Positions 1 to 8,032 of a stretch of 35,456 bases of DNA are shown here, one piece after another. Each line of letters begins with the position of its first letter. Position 1 is the stretch's first letter. The DNA is taken from positions 1-35,456 of IMG/VR virus record IMGVR_UViG_3300005747_000052. One strand, given 5' to 3'. The stretch is from a virus. The position numbers were made by a program, and so were the translations under genes. The notes beneath the pieces were generated by a model, which saw nothing but the letters and a program-made list of their open reading frames with translations, made no database searches and was not told the DNA's origin.

Positions 1-301
1 TGGCTGTTGCGGATACAGCAACCGCCGCAGTTCCGGCAAACTCAATGGCAAACTGCACAGCACCAGTGGCGTTCACAGCTATTGCCGCGCTACCGTCAAA
101 GTGTATGACATCTAGCTGGTCTAGCTGATCCAGCGTCAGGCCATACGCATCCAACTGCTCCAGCGTTCCCCAATTATCCAACTGCTCTAGGGTAGGGTTA
201 GACCAGTCAACCTTTGTTAGCAGTAACGCGCTATCCAGTGAGTATGGTAGCGCGTCAATGCTTGTGACAAAGTTATCTAGGTGCGGGGTGCCTGTGGCCA
301 T
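1..301 (-). CDS. Tail/neck protein with LEQLD repeats, N-terminal part of a gene split by the window ends
   Basis: Leftward gene with ATG at 301 and an AGGTGA ribosome site that contains the stop codon of the gene before it. It stays open to base 1 (100 full codons plus one base). Continuing at base 35456 keeps the frame and gives a 154-residue protein ending at 35293. Residues 38-64 carry a short degenerate repeat (LEQLDNWGT, LEQLDAYGLT, LDQLDQLD), followed by an Ala-rich beta-like stretch. Residues 8-26 (LDNFVTSIDALPYSLDSAL) closely resemble a segment of the next gene, at 33842-35296. The position between neck and tail genes suggests a virion component; the family is not recognised. Confidence 0.85.
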   Translation of the reverse strand, partial: MATGTPHLDNFVTSIDALPYSLDSALLLTKVDWSNPTLEQLDNWGTLEQLDAYGLTLDQLDQLDVIHFDGSAAIAVNATGAVQFAIEFAGTAAVAVSATA

Positions 302-311
302 ATCGGCTCAC

Positions 312-698
312 CTACGCCGCAGTGATGTCTAGGTCGCCAGTCGGTATCTTTAGAATATCACCAGAGGCGATTGTCTTGGCCGTGGTGAACGCGCCGTGGA
401 TCAGCAAGTTGCCTGATGATGCCGCATCAAAGATGCCAAAGTGAGACACACTGCCCCAAGAGCCAGTAGCCGCCGCGAACTCAATGGCGGCATCGTTGGC
501 TGACGCACCGCTTGCCGCCGCACCAAATGATGCCACGACACGGCTGTAGTTATTGCCAGTCAGTTCGGTGCCTGAGTTGTCATCACCGAATGATCCGGTT
601 GACAGGCCGACATAGACATTGGTTGGCATTGTGTATGCCCCAACAGAAAGGACATGATCCAGCAGTTCATTTTCTAGGTAGTCGCTAAGGGCTGACAT
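312..698 (-). CDS. Gp80-like phage structural protein
   Basis: A 128-residue protein with ATG at 698 and a GGAGAG ribosome site 8 bases upstream. The opening SALSDYLENELLDHVL, the middle YVGLSTGSFG, and the GSVSHFGIFDAASSGNLLIHGAFTT core match, from memory, the Gp80-like family of small phage structural proteins encoded near head-tail connector genes. No signal peptide or membrane segment is visible. It sits between the adaptor (701-1345) and the LEQLD-repeat protein, so a neck, head-decoration or tail role is likely. The exact position in the virion is inference. Confidence 0.75.
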   Translation of the reverse strand: MSALSDYLENELLDHVLSVGAYTMPTNVYVGLSTGSFGDDNSGTELTGNNYSRVVASFGAAASGASANDAAIEFAAATGSWGSVSHFGIFDAASSGNLLIHGAFTTAKTIASGDILKIPTGDLDITAA

Positions 699-700
699 TT

Positions 701-1345
701 TTAACTCTCCGCAGAATTATTTTGACGTTGGTAGATAGACTGTATTTGGAGCGATCCGGTGCCATAGTGAGCGCGTTGCTCATCGACCTTGATCTCGTTT
801 ATGGCAGTGTTAAAGCGTTGCATATACTGCGCCGCCCTAGTCTCGTCCAAAAGGTATGCGTATGCCTCGGCTAATGCGCCGTAAAGGTAGGCGTCAGGGT
901 GGCGGGTCAGGACAACATTAGTCAGGTTGCTGTCAGACAGTGCCGACAGACCGCCCACATAGATAATTTCGGCAGTGTAACTGGAGTCAGGTATTGGACG
1001 CAGTTTCATCTCGCCGCCGACAATACTGAAACCGAGGGGCTTGCCAGAGCCGTTAGATGGAAAGGTTGAGTCCAAAGATGTCGGGCTGTAGTAAGTCAGC
1101 ACAGTCTTTGGGTCGGTGGCCAAGGTTATTGACCGCACCTCACGCAAGTCAGTAGGCAGGGCAATATATTCATCGCCGGATGTCAGGCTCGCCGTGGCTC
1201 GCTTTTCCTGATCTCGCGTCTCAAGTTCACGCGACATGCGCGACTCGGCAAGCTGGATAAAGTTAGGTATCTGCGAAGTCAGGTCATCACGCGCAAGGAA
1301 ATTTGCGACAGCCGTTTTTAACTCGGTGTAGGTGCTGATGCTCAT
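701..1345 (-). CDS. Head-tail adaptor (SU10 adaptor-like)
   Basis: A 214-residue protein beginning MSISTYTELKTAVANFLAR and continuing with IPNFIQLAESRMSREL. This is the typical start of phage adaptor proteins of the SU10 type, which form a ring under the portal and join it to the tail. The middle (EYIALPTDLREVRSITL, then GGEMKLRPIPDS) and the late LYGALAEAYAYLLDE helix also fit. Its ATG at 1345 overlaps the stop of the preceding gene (ATGA), implying coupled translation. The order capsid, small protein, adaptor, neck agrees with a neck function. Confidence 0.82.
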   Translation of the reverse strand: MSISTYTELKTAVANFLARDDLTSQIPNFIQLAESRMSRELETRDQEKRATASLTSGDEYIALPTDLREVRSITLATDPKTVLTYYSPTSLDSTFPSNGSGKPLGFSIVGGEMKLRPIPDSSYTAEIIYVGGLSALSDSNLTNVVLTRHPDAYLYGALAEAYAYLLDETRAAQYMQRFNTAINEIKVDEQRAHYGTGSLQIQSIYQRQNNSAES

Positions 1346-1662
1346 AGTGTTCCGCCGCCTGTCCTAAAATCACGATTCTGACTATCATTCAGCCAAGCCT
1401 TCCACGCCTTCGGGTTTTCGCGTGGACTGCCTAGCGTCTCCAGAAGATGATTATAAACTACGTTTGGTATTTCCGCCACATGATGAACGTGTTTCTGTGT
1501 GCCGTGAAAATTTGTATTGCTCCAGTCGTTGCTCATCTGCTTATTGATCTTTAGCAAATTGTCAAAGTTCTGGATCGTCTCAACGACTGCGGTGTCGCTG
1601 GCGTCTTGGTGCATCTTCATCACCGTGCCTGTCGCCGCATCGCTTTTAATAATTCTCTGCAT
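1342..1662 (-). CDS. Small protein between capsid and adaptor, function unknown
   Basis: A 106-residue protein. The frame is open further upstream to 1698, but the ATG at 1662 has an AGGGA site 7 bases ahead, and a longer form would start inside the terminator hairpin at 1686-1707. It begins MQRIIKSDAATGTVMKMHQD. The middle contains QMSNDWSNTNFHGTQKHVHH, rich in Asn and His. I do not recognise the family. The location directly after the capsid gene and its terminator, overlapping the adaptor by 4 bases, suggests a head-completion or assembly role. Confidence 0.72.
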   Translation of the reverse strand: MQRIIKSDAATGTVMKMHQDASDTAVVETIQNFDNLLKINKQMSNDWSNTNFHGTQKHVHHVAEIPNVVYNHLLETLGSPRENPKAWKAWLNDSQNRDFRTGGGTL

Positions 1663-1676
1663 CTTAATTCCCTTAG

Positions 1677-1707
1677 AAAAGTAAAGGGGGCGACACATGC
1701 CGCCCCC
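1677..1707 (-). terminator. Terminator-like hairpin after the major capsid gene
   Basis: Arms 1686-1692 and 1701-1707 are a perfect 7-base inverted repeat (GGGGGCG/CGCCCCC) with an 8-base loop. On the leftward transcript the stem is followed by TTTACTTTT. It lies 9 bases past the capsid stop. A leaky terminator here would raise capsid mRNA relative to downstream neck genes, as in many phages; that role is inference. Confidence 0.7.
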
Positions 1708-1715
1708 TATTTTGC

Positions 1716-2666
1716 TTATGATCCTGACAGATCAAAAATGCCAGCGTGTGCCTTTGGAGCCAGTGGCTTCAATGCCCACTCACAGATGATCTGTGAACGC
1801 TCTGCGTCACCGTTCTTCGCCAGAGCAATCTCGGCAAAGTTACGGCCATTCATTGTGCAAAGCTCAACGAATGCAGGGTCGATCAGGAACATCTTGTCGT
1901 TTGACATGAAGCGTGAAGGTGTGGCTTCGACTGTACCAAAGTCAGTAAGAAATACTGATGTTGATCCAACGTAGGCGACTTCCTTCGCGGCAGTCATGTT
2001 CACGTCATTGCTGACAAGGTTGCCAGATGCTGACAGATCAGAGAAGTTCGCACGGTTAGTGGCCGAGCAAAGCATCATTGATGGGTTACCACCATCTGTC
2101 CAAGCGTCCTGCATTCCATCTTCGATGAGTGCAAGAGTCAGTGCGCGGTCAGTACCGCCAGTCACAGTGTCTGTGCCTGTACCTGCTGAGAAAGCACCAT
2201 CACCCGCGCCGACTGAACCGTTTGTGATCCAAGTCGCAAGAGACGCAGATTTGCGTGGGTCTGATGCAGAACGTGCAACGTTTGTGTCAGTGATCGATTT
2301 TTCTATATCTCTACGAAGCTCGATCGCTTTTAGGACTTTTTGATAATTGTGCTCACGCTCGCGTCCTGCTGTGTCAACAGAGTCGAGTGTGCCAGATGTA
2401 GCGAATGACTTCACTGAAATCTGATGATAGTTACCCAGACGGACTGTCGGAGTGGCCGCCGCAGTAGATGCGTCAGCACCTTCGTTGACATAATTGGTAG
2501 CAGATGCGCTGGCCAAATCCTGAGTCTGCCACTCTGTGAAAACAGCAGATGAAGTGCTTTTCTTCATGTTGCTGAACGCAGGTGTCTCAGATGGGTCAAT
2601 CCGATAAATAATATCGGCTAGTTCTTCTTTTTGGCCGATTGCGGCACTGGTAGCGAAAGTAGTCAT
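1716..2666 (-). CDS. Major capsid protein, SU10/DUF5309 type
   Basis: A 316-residue protein. The N-terminal ADIIYRIDPSETPAFSNMKK, followed by VFTEWQTQDLASA, and the KEVAYVGSTSVFLTDFGTV and SNDKMFLIDPAFVELC segments are characteristic of the DUF5309 (SU10) major capsid family, an HK97-fold shell protein. The length is usual for the family. It follows the scaffold gene (2687-3709) and is followed by a hairpin terminator, both standard for a capsid gene. The AAGAG-like ribosome site precedes ATG 2666. Confidence 0.92.
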   Translation of the reverse strand: MTTFATSAAIGQKEELADIIYRIDPSETPAFSNMKKSTSSAVFTEWQTQDLASASATNYVNEGADASTAAATPTVRLGNYHQISVKSFATSGTLDSVDTAGREREHNYQKVLKAIELRRDIEKSITDTNVARSASDPRKSASLATWITNGSVGAGDGAFSAGTGTDTVTGGTDRALTLALIEDGMQDAWTDGGNPSMMLCSATNRANFSDLSASGNLVSNDVNMTAAKEVAYVGSTSVFLTDFGTVEATPSRFMSNDKMFLIDPAFVELCTMNGRNFAEIALAKNGDAERSQIICEWALKPLAPKAHAGIFDLSGS

Positions 2667-2686
2667 TTTGGTTTCTCTTCCTTGGG

Positions 2687-3709
2687 CTAGTTGCCCATCA
2701 AGTAGTTGACTGCGGCGTCAACACTGCCCTCTTTACTGAGGCGATCCAGTGCTTTCTTCCGCGAACGGGTTTGTACATCACTTTTAGTGCGAGGTTGCCC
2801 AGCTCTTGCCATTTTCGGTGCGTTCTGTGTGCGTTTCTTGGCGGCAGGTTTCTTACCTTGAAGATTATCCCACTGCCACGCCTTGTAGAGAAGTTCGATT
2901 GCTCGCGCATCAGATGCGTTTGCAATTTCTTCCTCAGAAAACCCGATCCGTCTCTGTGCGTATTTAATGACCTCTTGACGCTCGCTGTCGCGCACGTCTT
3001 GGTCTTGCCACGCAGGTATCCGGTTCAGCATATCGTCACGTTGCTTTGCCAAGTGTTGCTTCATTTGCTCTTGTTGCTCAAATGCTTGCTCTTGTGCAAT
3101 GCGAGCCTGTTCTGCCTCTAACTGCTTGGAATACTCTTTCTGCTGATCCCACTCAGTCTTATACAGAAACAAATCACGTTCCGACATTGTTTCGGCTAAT
3201 GCTCTCCAGTCAGGCTCTTGCTGAGTTGTCTGCTGGATTTGACCTTGCAACACATCGAGATGTTGCTTGTAAGCGTCACGTAACTGCTTAGTCTCGGCGG
3301 CCTCTGCTTCAAAGGCTTTGCGTTGTTCTGCCAGTTCCATAGAACGCTTAGTGAATGCCTGTTGGCGCGAATAACCATTACGCAATTCATCCAAAGTTAC
3401 CTCATGTTCCACGCCGTCAACTTTGACGGTGTAAGACTCAGGGGCTTCGGTGTATTCGTCTTGGTCTTCGTCCTCATAGACATCTTCGCCGTCATCGAAA
3501 TCATCGTCCTGATCGACATCATCGGGGGCATCATATTCTGCCTGATCCTCTGCTGTGTCAGCCGCCTCAATCTCAGGCTGTTGAGGTTCGGCACTCTGTG
3601 CCTCTTCCTCTTGCCGTTCTTCTACTACATTGTCCCCTGATGGGGTGTTTAGAAGATTCAGTGCATCGTTAAAAGAAATTGCTCCGGTTCCATTTGGATT
3701 GTCGGACAT
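2687..3709 (-). CDS. Capsid scaffolding protein
   Basis: A 340-residue protein. The N-terminal third (about 20-90) is extremely acidic, with runs of Asp and Glu. Residues about 100-230 are Gln/Glu-rich and predicted helical or coiled coil (EQRKAFEAEAAETKQLRDA and similar). The C-terminus is basic (AKKRTQNAPKMARAGQ). This charge layout and the place directly before the capsid gene are typical of phage scaffolds that template procapsid assembly and leave or are degraded. The ATG at 3709 is preferred over a GTG at 3718 because AGGTGA lies 6 bases ahead. No protease motif was seen. Confidence 0.85.
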   Translation of the reverse strand: MSDNPNGTGAISFNDALNLLNTPSGDNVVEERQEEEAQSAEPQQPEIEAADTAEDQAEYDAPDDVDQDDDFDDGEDVYEDEDQDEYTEAPESYTVKVDGVEHEVTLDELRNGYSRQQAFTKRSMELAEQRKAFEAEAAETKQLRDAYKQHLDVLQGQIQQTTQQEPDWRALAETMSERDLFLYKTEWDQQKEYSKQLEAEQARIAQEQAFEQQEQMKQHLAKQRDDMLNRIPAWQDQDVRDSERQEVIKYAQRRIGFSEEEIANASDARAIELLYKAWQWDNLQGKKPAAKKRTQNAPKMARAGQPRTKSDVQTRSRKKALDRLSKEGSVDAAVNYLMGN

Positions 3710-3714
3710 AAAAA

Positions 3715-4005
3715 TCACCTTTTCCTTGTGTTAAAATTGTTTTGCACCTTGACTTGTTCAAGTTGTGCATTCGCCATCTTACCATCTTCAATTACAGTGT
3801 TAAAGTACCCCTTCAACGCCTCAAGATTCTTTAGTAATTGATATAATCGCTCTCGGCTTTCGTTGTCAGTGACCTCGCTATTGCGCCACGCATCTATGAA
3901 TTGCGTCTCTAGGTAGTCAAACCCTTCCTGTAACAACTCGTTCCTCAACAACGCCTCGGCCTTCGCCGCGCGTGTCACTGCTTCCCTTGCTTTTCCCTCG
4001 TTCAT
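3715..4005 (-). CDS. Small helical protein between portal and scaffold genes
   Basis: A 96-residue, highly charged and almost entirely helical protein, with EAVTRAAKAEALLRNELLQE followed by FDYLETQFIDAW and a second helix around SRERLYQLLKNLEALKGY. Similar small proteins sit between portal and scaffold genes in other phages that I recall, without an assigned role. The ATG at 4005 overlaps the previous stop (ATGA). Possible roles are scaffold partner or portal assembly factor; this is inference from position. Confidence 0.72.
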   Translation of the reverse strand: MNEGKAREAVTRAAKAEALLRNELLQEGFDYLETQFIDAWRNSEVTDNESRERLYQLLKNLEALKGYFNTVIEDGKMANAQLEQVKVQNNFNTRKR

Positions 4006-5117
4006 GATATTTCTGTCATTCCTATTGTTGATGGTCTTGTTCTGAATATGTCAGGCCGTGTTGCGCTTCTGAGGCGGAACATTTTGTTGCGTTCATCAAA
4101 TAGTAAGCCGTCACCGAATGCAGAGCCAGAGAAGTCAGGCGCGACATCGAGAAGCCCCAAACGTGCATACGCGGCAGTGGCATCAGTTCTGTCGTCTCGC
4201 TGATCTTCACCCATACCAGTGTCTAGGCGGCAAGCCTGTAAATCTTCGTCAAACATATATCCGGTCGGGCATCTCTCTTGGCCTGTCTCGGAGTCAGTTA
4301 TTGAGCCGACAACCTCTGGGCGGTCATCGCGGTATGTGGCCTCGGAGTCGTCATAAGGCCGCACAAGGCTCTCATATGCGCCTGTGTAATCTGGGTCTTG
4401 CCTACCGGAATACACGGTGCCGCCAAATGGGGTCTCCGCAAGTGAGCCGATAACTCTTGGGTTTCCAAATGCGTCCAGACCGCTTGTCACAGGCTGGCCA
4501 ACGCCTGACTGCAACTGCGAGTAGGCGTCACCAAGGAGACCACCAGCTAGGCCACTGTAGGGTCTCCCAGAACCAAGGTAAGACATAACGCTAGGTGCTA
4601 ACGATCCATACCTAGCCGTCATTTGAATAGGGGACGCGCCATAGGCTCCCAGATTTTCAAAGCCCATAGAAGCCCTGCCAACAATCTGATCCCTAGCCTG
4701 TTGCTCTAGGCGTTGTTTCTCTGCAATTTGTCTTTGTGTGTTGGCCAGCACTTGTGCGGCGGCCTGTTGTGCGGCGGATTGTTGCGCGGCTTGTTGCGCG
4801 GCCTGTTCACGCCGAGCCACCTCTTGTAGATAGCCTGTATATTGCGCCGGATTAAGGGTAGCCATCTGCCTGATATTCGGGTCAGCCATCATCCTGTCTA
4901 TTTGAGCAGACGCAACCTGTGCGGCCTGTTCGTCTCTTTGATTTTGCGCTACATCGTAAACAGACATGCCACCAAAGGCTTGTGTGCCAAATCTGGCCTG
5001 AGACTCCAAGGGCGACATACCGTAGCCCATATTCTCAGTGCCACCGCCGCCATAAATGTCAGAACTTTGCCCAAGCTGTCGGCCAGTTCCGCCAGAATGT
5101 CCAGACTCAAACCTCAT
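4002..5117 (-). CDS. Probable virion protein with Gln/Ala coil and a Cys-Asp motif
   Basis: A 371-residue protein. Residues 1-50 are Gly-rich. Residues 104-140 form a Gln/Ala coil with QAAQQ repeats. The middle is Gly/Ser/Tyr-rich and probably disordered. Residues 282-297 carry a compact motif, RCPTGYMFDEDLQACR, with Cys at 283 and 296 that could form a disulfide or a metal loop; such CP-GY-FDE--CR modules recur in phage proteins. It lies between portal and scaffold, so a head-associated or ejected role is likely. The family is not recognised with certainty. Confidence 0.7.
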   Translation of the reverse strand: MRFESGHSGGTGRQLGQSSDIYGGGGTENMGYGMSPLESQARFGTQAFGGMSVYDVAQNQRDEQAAQVASAQIDRMMADPNIRQMATLNPAQYTGYLQEVARREQAAQQAAQQSAAQQAAAQVLANTQRQIAEKQRLEQQARDQIVGRASMGFENLGAYGASPIQMTARYGSLAPSVMSYLGSGRPYSGLAGGLLGDAYSQLQSGVGQPVTSGLDAFGNPRVIGSLAETPFGGTVYSGRQDPDYTGAYESLVRPYDDSEATYRDDRPEVVGSITDSETGQERCPTGYMFDEDLQACRLDTGMGEDQRDDRTDATAAYARLGLLDVAPDFSGSAFGDGLLFDERNKMFRLRSATRPDIFRTRPSTIGMTEIS

Positions 5118-5119
5118 AT

Positions 5120-7135
5120 CTAAACCCTCGGCAAGTTAGTTGAAATTTCGGCATCGGTCACTGCCTTCGCCACTCTCAGTTCAGCCTCGGCCTGTAGTTC
5201 CTGCTGACGCAGTTCCATCTCCATAGCCATCTTCTCACGCTCTAGCTGTATCTCTAACTGCATACGCTCGCGCTTGAGTGCCATATCCTGTTGCATCTCG
5301 ATCATCTTCGGATCAGGTTGTGGCTGTTCAGGCTGGGCTTGCATAGCGGCCATCTGTTGCTGGATCATCTGCGGCGAGTTAAAGAATTGATCGGCATCCT
5401 TAAATCCGCCAATCTCGGCAATAGACCGCAGTGTATTAACGTACTGAGGCATAGACACGATTGGGTTGTTCGCACCCAACTGCATCATGATCTGCTCCTG
5501 CTTCGCCGCAATCTGCGTCAGGAATGCAATCTTTGTCTCATCGTCAGACGTGCCGAGGCCAACTTGCACAACGCAGTCAAACTCGGACTCCCACTCGGCT
5601 GGGTTGATCGGCACAAACTTGTTACGCAAGCGCACGATGCGATCCTTGTTGTCATACTTAGTCACCAAGTGCAGGATGCCTTTGAACAACTGCTTGACGC
5701 CTGTCTCTGCGAATGTACGCGCCACTGACTCTAGCTTGATCTGTGCGCCACGAACCGTGGCAGACACGGCTGATGCGGTGCTTGATTGCAGTGCGTCAGC
5801 GTCCAGACCCTGCGATGCGGCACTCATGCCCGTGCGCTGTTGCTTGATCGTGTCAACGTAATCCATCAATGGGCGGATCTCTCCGCCAACCGATGCGCCT
5901 GTGATCTGCTGTAGCATACCCGCCTGTCTGACGCGAATGATGCCGCCAGCAGTGCCGTCCAGCAAGTCATCGAGATTCACCTGACCCTCAACAGCCGCCA
6001 TACGCGGCAGGGTGGATGAGTAAACGCTGTCTAGGTATTGGCGCATGAGGGTCGTCTTGATGACCTGCAAGTCCTCGGTCATGTCATAGATCGAGCGACC
6101 AATCAGGCGGTGCGGCATCATGATAGGCGTGACAGCCGCGAATGGTACGTGGTCAAACGGCTCGTTATGCAGGATGTGCTGGCCTTCGGAGCCAATCGCG
6201 CAGATGCGGCGTCTCTCGGCAATGCCGTCACCGTCATAATCAATATTGGTGATGCACTCGTAATACACAACCTCGCGCAGTGACGGGTCTGCGGCCTCTG
6301 TGCCTGTTGATGCCTCTAGGTCTTGGAAGCGCACGGTGCGCTCGCTATCAATGTCCAACTCGCCAACACCAGCGTGTGCTTCCACTTCCTCGCGGTCGTA
6401 GCCCATAGCCACAAGGTCGCTGACGGTCATAGTTGTGCGGTGCGCCATAAAGTGCGCCTCATCGAGTGAGACTGCACGGCGTGACACCAGAAATTCTTCC
6501 GGCGGTATGTTGATGATTTTAATCTTGCCGGACTTGCGCGTGACGCGGACTGACAGGTCATAGGTTGATGACACTGGGAACAATTCGCCTGTCATCTCAT
6601 CGGCGTATGTCTCGGTGATGGTTTCTTCCTGCGACACAATCTCAACATCAGGGTCGTCCATCAGCATCGCCAGTTCTTCTTCTGACAGGCCGTTATATTC
6701 TTCTTCGGTTACGTCCTCGGACTCATCCCAGTAAAACTTCACAACGCCAAGACGGAACAGCAACGCATCCTTGAAGAAGGTATGCAAAAGCTGGAACCCA
6801 TTGTTATCGTTATTAATAACGTGGTTGACGTAATCTGACGCCTGTTCAGCCTTCTCAACATCTTCGGCAGTGCGAGGCTTGAAACGCACGTATTCATCGT
6901 TTGATGTGAATACGCGCATGATGTTGGGGAGCATCGACTCAATGGTGTCGGCAACCTCTGTGGCCACGACTGACGACTTACCAGCCACCTCATTACCGAG
7001 TGGCTCACCCAGATAGAAATCCATAGCGCGTAAACGCTGTTCGGTGTACTCGCTGTCGAAGTGGTTCAGCGCGTCATTGATTTCATTGGATACGATGCTA
7101 CTTAGCTGGTAGTCGTCCATCTTGTCTTCGGCCAT
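5120..7135 (-). CDS. Portal protein, P22-like
   Basis: A 671-residue protein. It has the N-terminal helical region YTEQRLRAMDFYLGEPLG, the VVATEVADTIESMLPNIMRVF segment and FFKDALLFRLGVVKFYWDES, all typical of P22-type portals. The later SRRAVSLDEAHFMAHRTTM and DMTEDLQVIKTTLMRQYLDS segments also fit. Portals of this family form the dodecameric DNA channel at one capsid vertex. Residues about 600-660 are a long charged coil (LKRERMQLEIQLEREKMAM), resembling the P22 barrel. An AGGGG ribosome site lies 6 bases before ATG 7135. Confidence 0.93.
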   Translation of the reverse strand: MAEDKMDDYQLSSIVSNEINDALNHFDSEYTEQRLRAMDFYLGEPLGNEVAGKSSVVATEVADTIESMLPNIMRVFTSNDEYVRFKPRTAEDVEKAEQASDYVNHVINNDNNGFQLLHTFFKDALLFRLGVVKFYWDESEDVTEEEYNGLSEEELAMLMDDPDVEIVSQEETITETYADEMTGELFPVSSTYDLSVRVTRKSGKIKIINIPPEEFLVSRRAVSLDEAHFMAHRTTMTVSDLVAMGYDREEVEAHAGVGELDIDSERTVRFQDLEASTGTEAADPSLREVVYYECITNIDYDGDGIAERRRICAIGSEGQHILHNEPFDHVPFAAVTPIMMPHRLIGRSIYDMTEDLQVIKTTLMRQYLDSVYSSTLPRMAAVEGQVNLDDLLDGTAGGIIRVRQAGMLQQITGASVGGEIRPLMDYVDTIKQQRTGMSAASQGLDADALQSSTASAVSATVRGAQIKLESVARTFAETGVKQLFKGILHLVTKYDNKDRIVRLRNKFVPINPAEWESEFDCVVQVGLGTSDDETKIAFLTQIAAKQEQIMMQLGANNPIVSMPQYVNTLRSIAEIGGFKDADQFFNSPQMIQQQMAAMQAQPEQPQPDPKMIEMQQDMALKRERMQLEIQLEREKMAMEMELRQQELQAEAELRVAKAVTDAEISTNLPRV

Positions 7136-7147
7136 AGAATGCCCCTA

Positions 7148-7321
7148 TTAGTTTGTGGCGTATTTGCCCAAGGTAGTGTTGTGGCTCATCTTAGGCTTGC
7201 GCTTCGGCGTTGCCATTGGCGCGGCACGCATGATGCCAGCCGAACCCATAGACTCATTCATGTCGCCCATAGATGGCTTAGACTTTGGTAGGGGCATACC
7301 CTTTTTCTTGCCGTAGTTCAT
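7148..7321 (-). CDS. Tiny Met- and Lys-rich protein
   Basis: A 57-residue protein starting MNYGKKKGMPLPKSKPSMGD, basic and with nine methionines. Its ATG at 7321 overlaps the stop of the gene before (ATGA), and the stop at 7148 is 12 bases before the portal start. Small GKKKGM-type proteins next to portal genes occur in other phages in my recollection, but no function is known to me. A basic, disordered protein here could bind DNA or be packaged. Confidence 0.65.
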   Translation of the reverse strand: MNYGKKKGMPLPKSKPSMGDMNESMGSAGIMRAAPMATPKRKPKMSHNTTLGKYATN

Positions 7322-7524
7322 TTTTTTACAACTTTCTTTAGCTTGGATTTCATTTTTGGCTTAGTCTCCGAGCCTGTCATGCGGTCACCCTGAGACGTGT
7401 TAACGTGCTGGGGCTTCGGCTTGACATCTAGGCTGGGATTCGGGGCTGGCGTAACCTTGCCCTGCAAGCAACGCTCCATATTAGAACAGCGCACAGGGTG
7501 CGCACAAATATCACATAGGTTCAT
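7318..7524 (-). CDS. Small protein with N-terminal cysteine cluster and basic tail
   Basis: A 68-residue protein. The N-terminus MNLCDICAHPVRCSNMERC has four cysteines (4, 7, 13, 19), a likely zinc knuckle, followed by a disordered stretch and a Lys-rich C-terminus (MKSKLKKVVKK). Start and stop overlap the neighbours by ATGA on both sides, strong evidence that it is translated. The family is not recognised. A nucleic-acid-binding role is inference. Confidence 0.65.
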   Translation of the reverse strand: MNLCDICAHPVRCSNMERCLQGKVTPAPNPSLDVKPKPQHVNTSQGDRMTGSETKPKMKSKLKKVVKK

Positions 7525-7679
7525 TTTTTCTTTGCCTTCTTCTTTGCTGTTTTTGCGGCCTTCTTAAACGCTGATGCAGTCGGCGCACCTTTTTCCCCGA
7601 CCTTCCGCATCTTCTCGCCTGATCCAGCCGCTATGCGTTTACGTTTTGCTTGGATGTTAGCATACAATCCCTTTGGCAC
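7521..7679 (-). CDS. Small basic AKTAKKK-tailed phage protein
   Basis: A 52-residue, very basic protein. The GTG at 7679 is chosen because AAGGAG lies 8 bases upstream and the start shares one base with the preceding stop (TAGTG); an upstream TTG at 7703 has no ribosome site. It contains GLYANIQAKRKRIAAGSGEK and then KGAPTASAFKKAAKTAKKK. I recall near-identical small proteins in other phages next to the gene upstream here. Their role is unknown. The tail resembles histone H1-like sequence, so DNA binding is possible. Confidence 0.75.
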   Translation of the reverse strand: MPKGLYANIQAKRKRIAAGSGEKMRKVGEKGAPTASAFKKAAKTAKKKAKKK

Positions 7680-7969
7680 TACCACTTCTCCTTGTTTGCC
7701 CAATACGCCGCAGACATCTTGCCCTTGGCTATGTTCTTTGCGTGGCGAGCCTTGAACGACTTGCGCCTCGCCTTCTCGGATGCCGTCCTTGGTGAACTAC
7801 CCGCGCCGCTAACGCCCTGCTGGCCGAAGCGGATGGTTTTCACCTTGTCGCCTTCCTTCGCCACAACAACGTGCGACTTGGTTGGATGCGATGGCGTCCT
7901 CTTGGGTTTATTATAACCGCTAACGCCAGCTTTAGCTAGTCGGGGGTCTTTTGGTGCGCGTGGGGGCAT
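7679..7969 (-). CDS. Conserved basic phage protein (DUF6321-like)
   Basis: A 96-residue basic protein with GVSGYNKPKRTPSHPTKSHV, then KEGDKVKTIRFGQQG, and the C-terminal SFKARHAKNIAKGKMSAAYW. I recall this pattern as a widely conserved phage family, probably DUF6321; that label is from memory. No enzymatic motif is visible. The strong conservation and positive charge suggest nucleic-acid binding, perhaps DNA condensation or packaging, since the gene lies in the terminase-to-portal block. An AGGA site precedes ATG 7969. Confidence 0.8.
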   Translation of the reverse strand: MPPRAPKDPRLAKAGVSGYNKPKRTPSHPTKSHVVVAKEGDKVKTIRFGQQGVSGAGSSPRTASEKARRKSFKARHAKNIAKGKMSAAYWANKEKW

Positions 7970-8001
7970 TCTTTTTCCTTTTATATCGCTCTAATATATA
8001 C

Positions 8002-8007
8002 TATAAT
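8002..8007 (+). promoter_or_regulatory. Minus-10 TATAAT of a rightward promoter
   Basis: A perfect TATAAT lies in an AT-rich run 26 bases before ATG 8033. The minus-35 position 17 bases upstream (7979-7984) is poor. It faces right, against the surrounding leftward operon, and would serve only the 65-residue gene at 8033. Confidence 0.55.
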
Positions 8008-8032
8008 GCGCCTTTAACAAGGGAGCCTTGAT

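Noticed and set aside
5291-5861. Two rightward frames of 131-145 codons within the portal gene
   Set aside because: They are antisense to conserved portal sequence and lack start signals.
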